From an uncultured Bulleidia sp. (GTDB lineage: Bacteria; Bacillota_I; Bacilli_A; Erysipelotrichales; Erysipelotrichaceae), in contig CAMUDN010000006.1 in assembly GCA_947087645.1 (NCBI GenBank), positions 1 to 64,000 on the forward strand: a stretch of DNA of 64,000 bases, written 5' to 3'. Position numbers and translations under genes: made by a program. Position 1 is the stretch's first letter; the number at the start of each line of letters is the position of its first letter. Shown one piece after another: positions 61,718 to 64,000 of this stretch. A model generated the notes under the pieces. It searched no databases. It was given only the letters and a program-made list of their open reading frames with translations, and was not told the DNA's origin.

Positions 61718-64000
61718 ATGAAAGTTGAATTGAAACCGAAATATGATCATCATCAGGTTGAAGATGGTCGCTATAATCATTGGTTAAAAAAAGGCTATTT
61801 CAAGGCTGGTGATAAAGCTAAAGAACCTTTTACGATTGTTATCCCACCACCTAATGTAACAGGTATTTTACACTTAGGGCATGCATGGGATAATGCTATT
61901 CAAGATATGTTAATTCGTTATCAACATTTACAAGGTAAAGATACATTATATTTACCAGGTATGGATCATGCTGGTATTGCAACGCAAGCTAAAGTTGATG
62001 CACGACTTAAAGAAAAGGGTATATCACGATATGATATTGGTCGTGAAAAATTCTTAGAGCATGCTTTTGCATGGAAAAAAGAATATGCGACAACAATTCG
62101 TCAACAATGGGCAAAACTTGGTTTAAGTCTTGATTATAGTCGAGAACGTTTTACGATGGATGAAGGTTTAAATCGTGCTGTACGTAAAGTTTTTGTTCAG
62201 TTATATAAAGAAGGGTTAATTTATCGTGGTAAAAGAATTATTAACTGGGATCCTCAAGCTAAGACAGCTTTAAGTAATATTGAAGTTATTTATCAAGATG
62301 ATCCAGGTAAGATGTATTATTTTAAATATCATATTGTTGGTTGTAAAGATTATTTTGTTGTAGCAACAACAAGACCGGAAACGATGTTTGGTGATACATG
62401 TGTTGTTGTTAATCCGGATGATGAGCGTTATCAGAAATATATTGGGCAAAAGGTTATTAATCCAGCTAATGGTGAAAGTATTCCAGTTATTGCTGATAAT
62501 TATGTTGATATGACCTTTGGAACAGGGGCAATGAAATGTACACCAGCCCATGATCCAAATGATTTTGAAATTGGTCGTCGACATAATTTAGCTAATATTT
62601 TAGTCATGAATCCAGATGGTACAATGAATGATAAAGCAGGATCATATCAAGGCATGGATCGTTATGCTTGTCGTGAGGAATTAGTTAAGCAAATAGAAAA
62701 AGCCGGTGATTTAGTTAAGATTGAAGATATTATTCATGCAGTTGGTCATTCAGAAAGAACAAATGCTGTAGTTGAACCATATCTTTCAGAACAATGGTTT
62801 GTGAAAATGAAACCATTAGCTAAAGATGTTTTAGAACAGCAAGCAAATGCTGAAGAAAAGATTAATTTTTATCCAGCACGTTTTGCAAAGACTTTTGAAC
62901 AATGGTTAGAAAATATTGAAGATTGGTGTATTTCACGTCAATTATGGTGGGGACATCGCATACCTGCTTGGTATCATAAGCAAACAAATGCTATTTATGT
63001 TGGTGAAGAAGAGCCAACTGATAAAGAAAATTGGTTCCAAGATGAAGATGTTTTAGATACATGGTTTTCAAGTGCATTGTGGCCATTTGGAACATTGGGT
63101 TGGCCTGATCAAAGTGCTGATTTTAAGCGTTATTATCCAAATAACGTTATGGTTACCGGTTATGATATTATCTTTTTTTGGGTCGCAAGAATGGCTTTTC
63201 AAGCTCGTCATTTTACCCATCAAGCACCTTTTAAAGATGTTGTTTTGCATGGCTTAATTCGTGATGCAAAAGGACGAAAAATGTCAAAATCATTAGGTAA
63301 TGGCATTAATCCGATGGATGTTATTGAACAGTATGGTGTTGATGCATTGCGCTTTTTCTTAACGACTAATTCAACTCCTGGTCAGGATATGCGTTATATA
63401 CCAGAAAAAGTAGAAGCAGCTTGGAATTTTATTAATAAAATATGGAATGCTTCTCGTTTTGTTTTGATGAACTTAGATGAAGATCAAAGTGCTGATATTA
63501 CAAAAGTGCCATTAAGTGAGATTGACTTGTGGATTTTAATGAAATTAAATAAAACAATTCAGCAAGTTAATTTAAATATGACAAAATATGAAATGGCATT
63601 AGCTGGTAATGAGTTATATAGTTTTGTTTGGAATGATTTTTGTGCTTGGTATCTTGAATTAGCAAAGACAACTTTGCATAGTGATAAAGCATTAGCTACA
63701 AAAGTAACATTGGCTTATGTTTTAAAAGCAATTGTTATTTTATTACATCCGTTTATGCCTTTTGTAACAGAAGAAATTTATTTGCATTTACCAAAGCATA
63801 AAGAAACAATATACCATGAAAATTGGCCTTGTATTCAGAAATTAAAAGAATTCGATCTTGAAGAAATAGAAAGAATTTTATCTGTTATTGCTCGTTTACG
63901 GGAAGTTAAATCATTATATAATTTAAAACCAAGTACGGTATTACATTTTACATTGCATGATTTAGATGGTCATTTGGTAGCTAAAAAAGAAATTTTTGAA
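61718..64000 (+). CDS. valS: Valyl-tRNA synthetase (3' end outside window)
   Basis: 761 codons are present without a stop, so the gene continues past the window (family about 880 aa). HIGH signature HLGH at residues 52-55 in [12 protein letters not shown], editing domain with [22 protein letters not shown] for KMSKS, and [14 protein letters not shown]. The anticodon-binding domain begins near residue 600; the C-terminal coiled coil is not seen. GGAAAGGAAAG precedes the ATG. Controlled by the T-box leader. Confidence 0.97.
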   Translation, partial: MKVELKPKYDHHQVEDGRYNHWLKKGYFKAGDKAKEPFTIVIPPPNVTGILHLGHAWDNAIQDMLIRYQHLQGKDTLYLPGMDHAGIATQAKVDARLKEKGISRYDIGREKFLEHAFAWKKEYATTIRQQWAKLGLSLDYSRERFTMDEGLNRAVRKVFVQLYKEGLIYRGKRIINWDPQAKTALSNIEVIYQDDPGKMYYFKYHIVGCKDYFVVATTRPETMFGDTCVVVNPDDERYQKYIGQKVINPANGESIPVIADNYVDMTFGTGAMKCTPAHDPNDFEIGRRHNLANILVMNPDGTMNDKAGSYQGMDRYACREELVKQIEKAGDLVKIEDIIHAVGHSERTNAVVEPYLSEQWFVKMKPLAKDVLEQQANAEEKINFYPARFAKTFEQWLENIEDWCISRQLWWGHRIPAWYHKQTNAIYVGEEEPTDKENWFQDEDVLDTWFSSALWPFGTLGWPDQSADFKRYYPNNVMVTGYDIIFFWVARMAFQARHFTHQAPFKDVVLHGLIRDAKGRKMSKSLGNGINPMDVIEQYGVDALRFFLTTNSTPGQDMRYIPEKVEAAWNFINKIWNASRFVLMNLDEDQSADITKVPLSEIDLWILMKLNKTIQQVNLNMTKYEMALAGNELYSFVWNDFCAWYLELAKTTLHSDKALATKVTLAYVLKAIVILLHPFMPFVTEEIYLHLPKHKETIYHENWPCIQKLKEFDLEEIERILSVIARLREVKSLYNLKPSTVLHFTLHDLDGHLVAKKEIFE

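Noticed and set aside
62270..62584. 104-aa minus-strand frame
   Set aside because: Antisense to valS, with Asn/Ile/Thr-rich composition produced by the reverse complement of valS codons.
1..64000. Mollicute genetic code (TGA as Trp)
   Set aside because: Several conserved proteins (for example ileS, tsaD neighbours, ylmH and galE) end at TGA at the family's expected C-terminus, and conserved Trp residues use TGG.
1..64000. CRISPR array, prophage or toxin-antitoxin locus
   Set aside because: No regularly spaced repeats, no structural phage genes and no recognisable toxin-antitoxin pairs were seen; the only mobile trace is the IS3 remnant at 32.2-32.6 kb.

Overview
The window is one continuous stretch of an AT-rich, low-GC Gram-positive (Firmicutes-type) chromosome, dense with housekeeping genes. 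TGG encodes Trp and TGA is used as a stop, so this is the standard bacterial code and not a typical Mollicute. Several traits point to an Erysipelotrichia-like bacterium: three T-box leaders, a SAM-I riboswitch, a Prp protease with an L27 carrying the FFA-type N-terminal extension, a pyrophosphate-type phosphofructokinase, Rqc2/RqcH, EzrA, SepF and DivIVA, and an OppB with a Mollicute-like large insertion. That placement is inference from gene content, not from a phylogenetic marker.

Layout. 0.1-4.7 kb: the t6A tRNA-modification genes tsaE-tsaB-rimI-tsaD, then rex and asnS. 4.7-8.3 kb: an ABC-F protein and PPi-phosphofructokinase. 8.4-15.2 kb: tRNA-Ser(CGA), then oppABCDF for peptide uptake. 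15.3-20.3 kb: a small membrane protein, then the division cluster sepF-ylmH-divIVA and T-box-controlled ileS. 20.3-26.3 kb: a MarR regulator with DegV/FakB, SAM-riboswitch metK, an AI-2E family permease, a NifU-type protein, an S1-domain protein and pgi. 26.4-32.2 kb: T-box pheST, thymidine kinase and a MATE pump. 32.2-32.6 kb: a decayed, internally deleted IS3-family remnant. 32.6-38.6 kb: a DUF1846 protein, PepF, and a two-gene membrane module (unrecognised protein plus LemA). 38.9-43.1 kb: a ParB-like mini-gene, rluB, rqcH, gmk and rpsD with its leader. 43.3-48.6 kb: ezrA, iscS-thiI (sulfur transfer for tRNA thiolation), an unrecognised small gene and trxB. 48.6-57.2 kb: an accessory carbohydrate locus. 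57.2-64 kb: rplU-prp-rpmA behind an L21 leader, obgE, ruvAB, a small membrane protein, and T-box-controlled valS, which runs off the end.

The most distinctive accessory region is 48.6-57.2 kb. An AraC-type regulator is divergent from a sugar ABC importer (binding lipoprotein, two permeases, ATPase), a GH112 beta-1,3-galactosyl-N-acetylhexosamine phosphorylase and galE. Together they would import a galactosyl disaccharide such as lacto-N-biose or galacto-N-biose from mucin or milk glycans, split it with phosphate in the cytoplasm, and send the galactose part to central metabolism. A perfect CcpA cre match lies in the operon promoter, and an unannotated 55-aa membrane protein is encoded between permease and ATPase.

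I found no CRISPR array, phage or obvious defence island. The observations most worth follow-up are the LemA module; the small membrane protein in the GH112 operon; an identical 16-bp palindrome upstream of both oppA and oppB; three genes whose -10 boxes sit exactly six bases before the start codon (candidate leaderless mRNAs); the Cys-rich insertion in OppB; and the ParB-like mini-gene before rluB.
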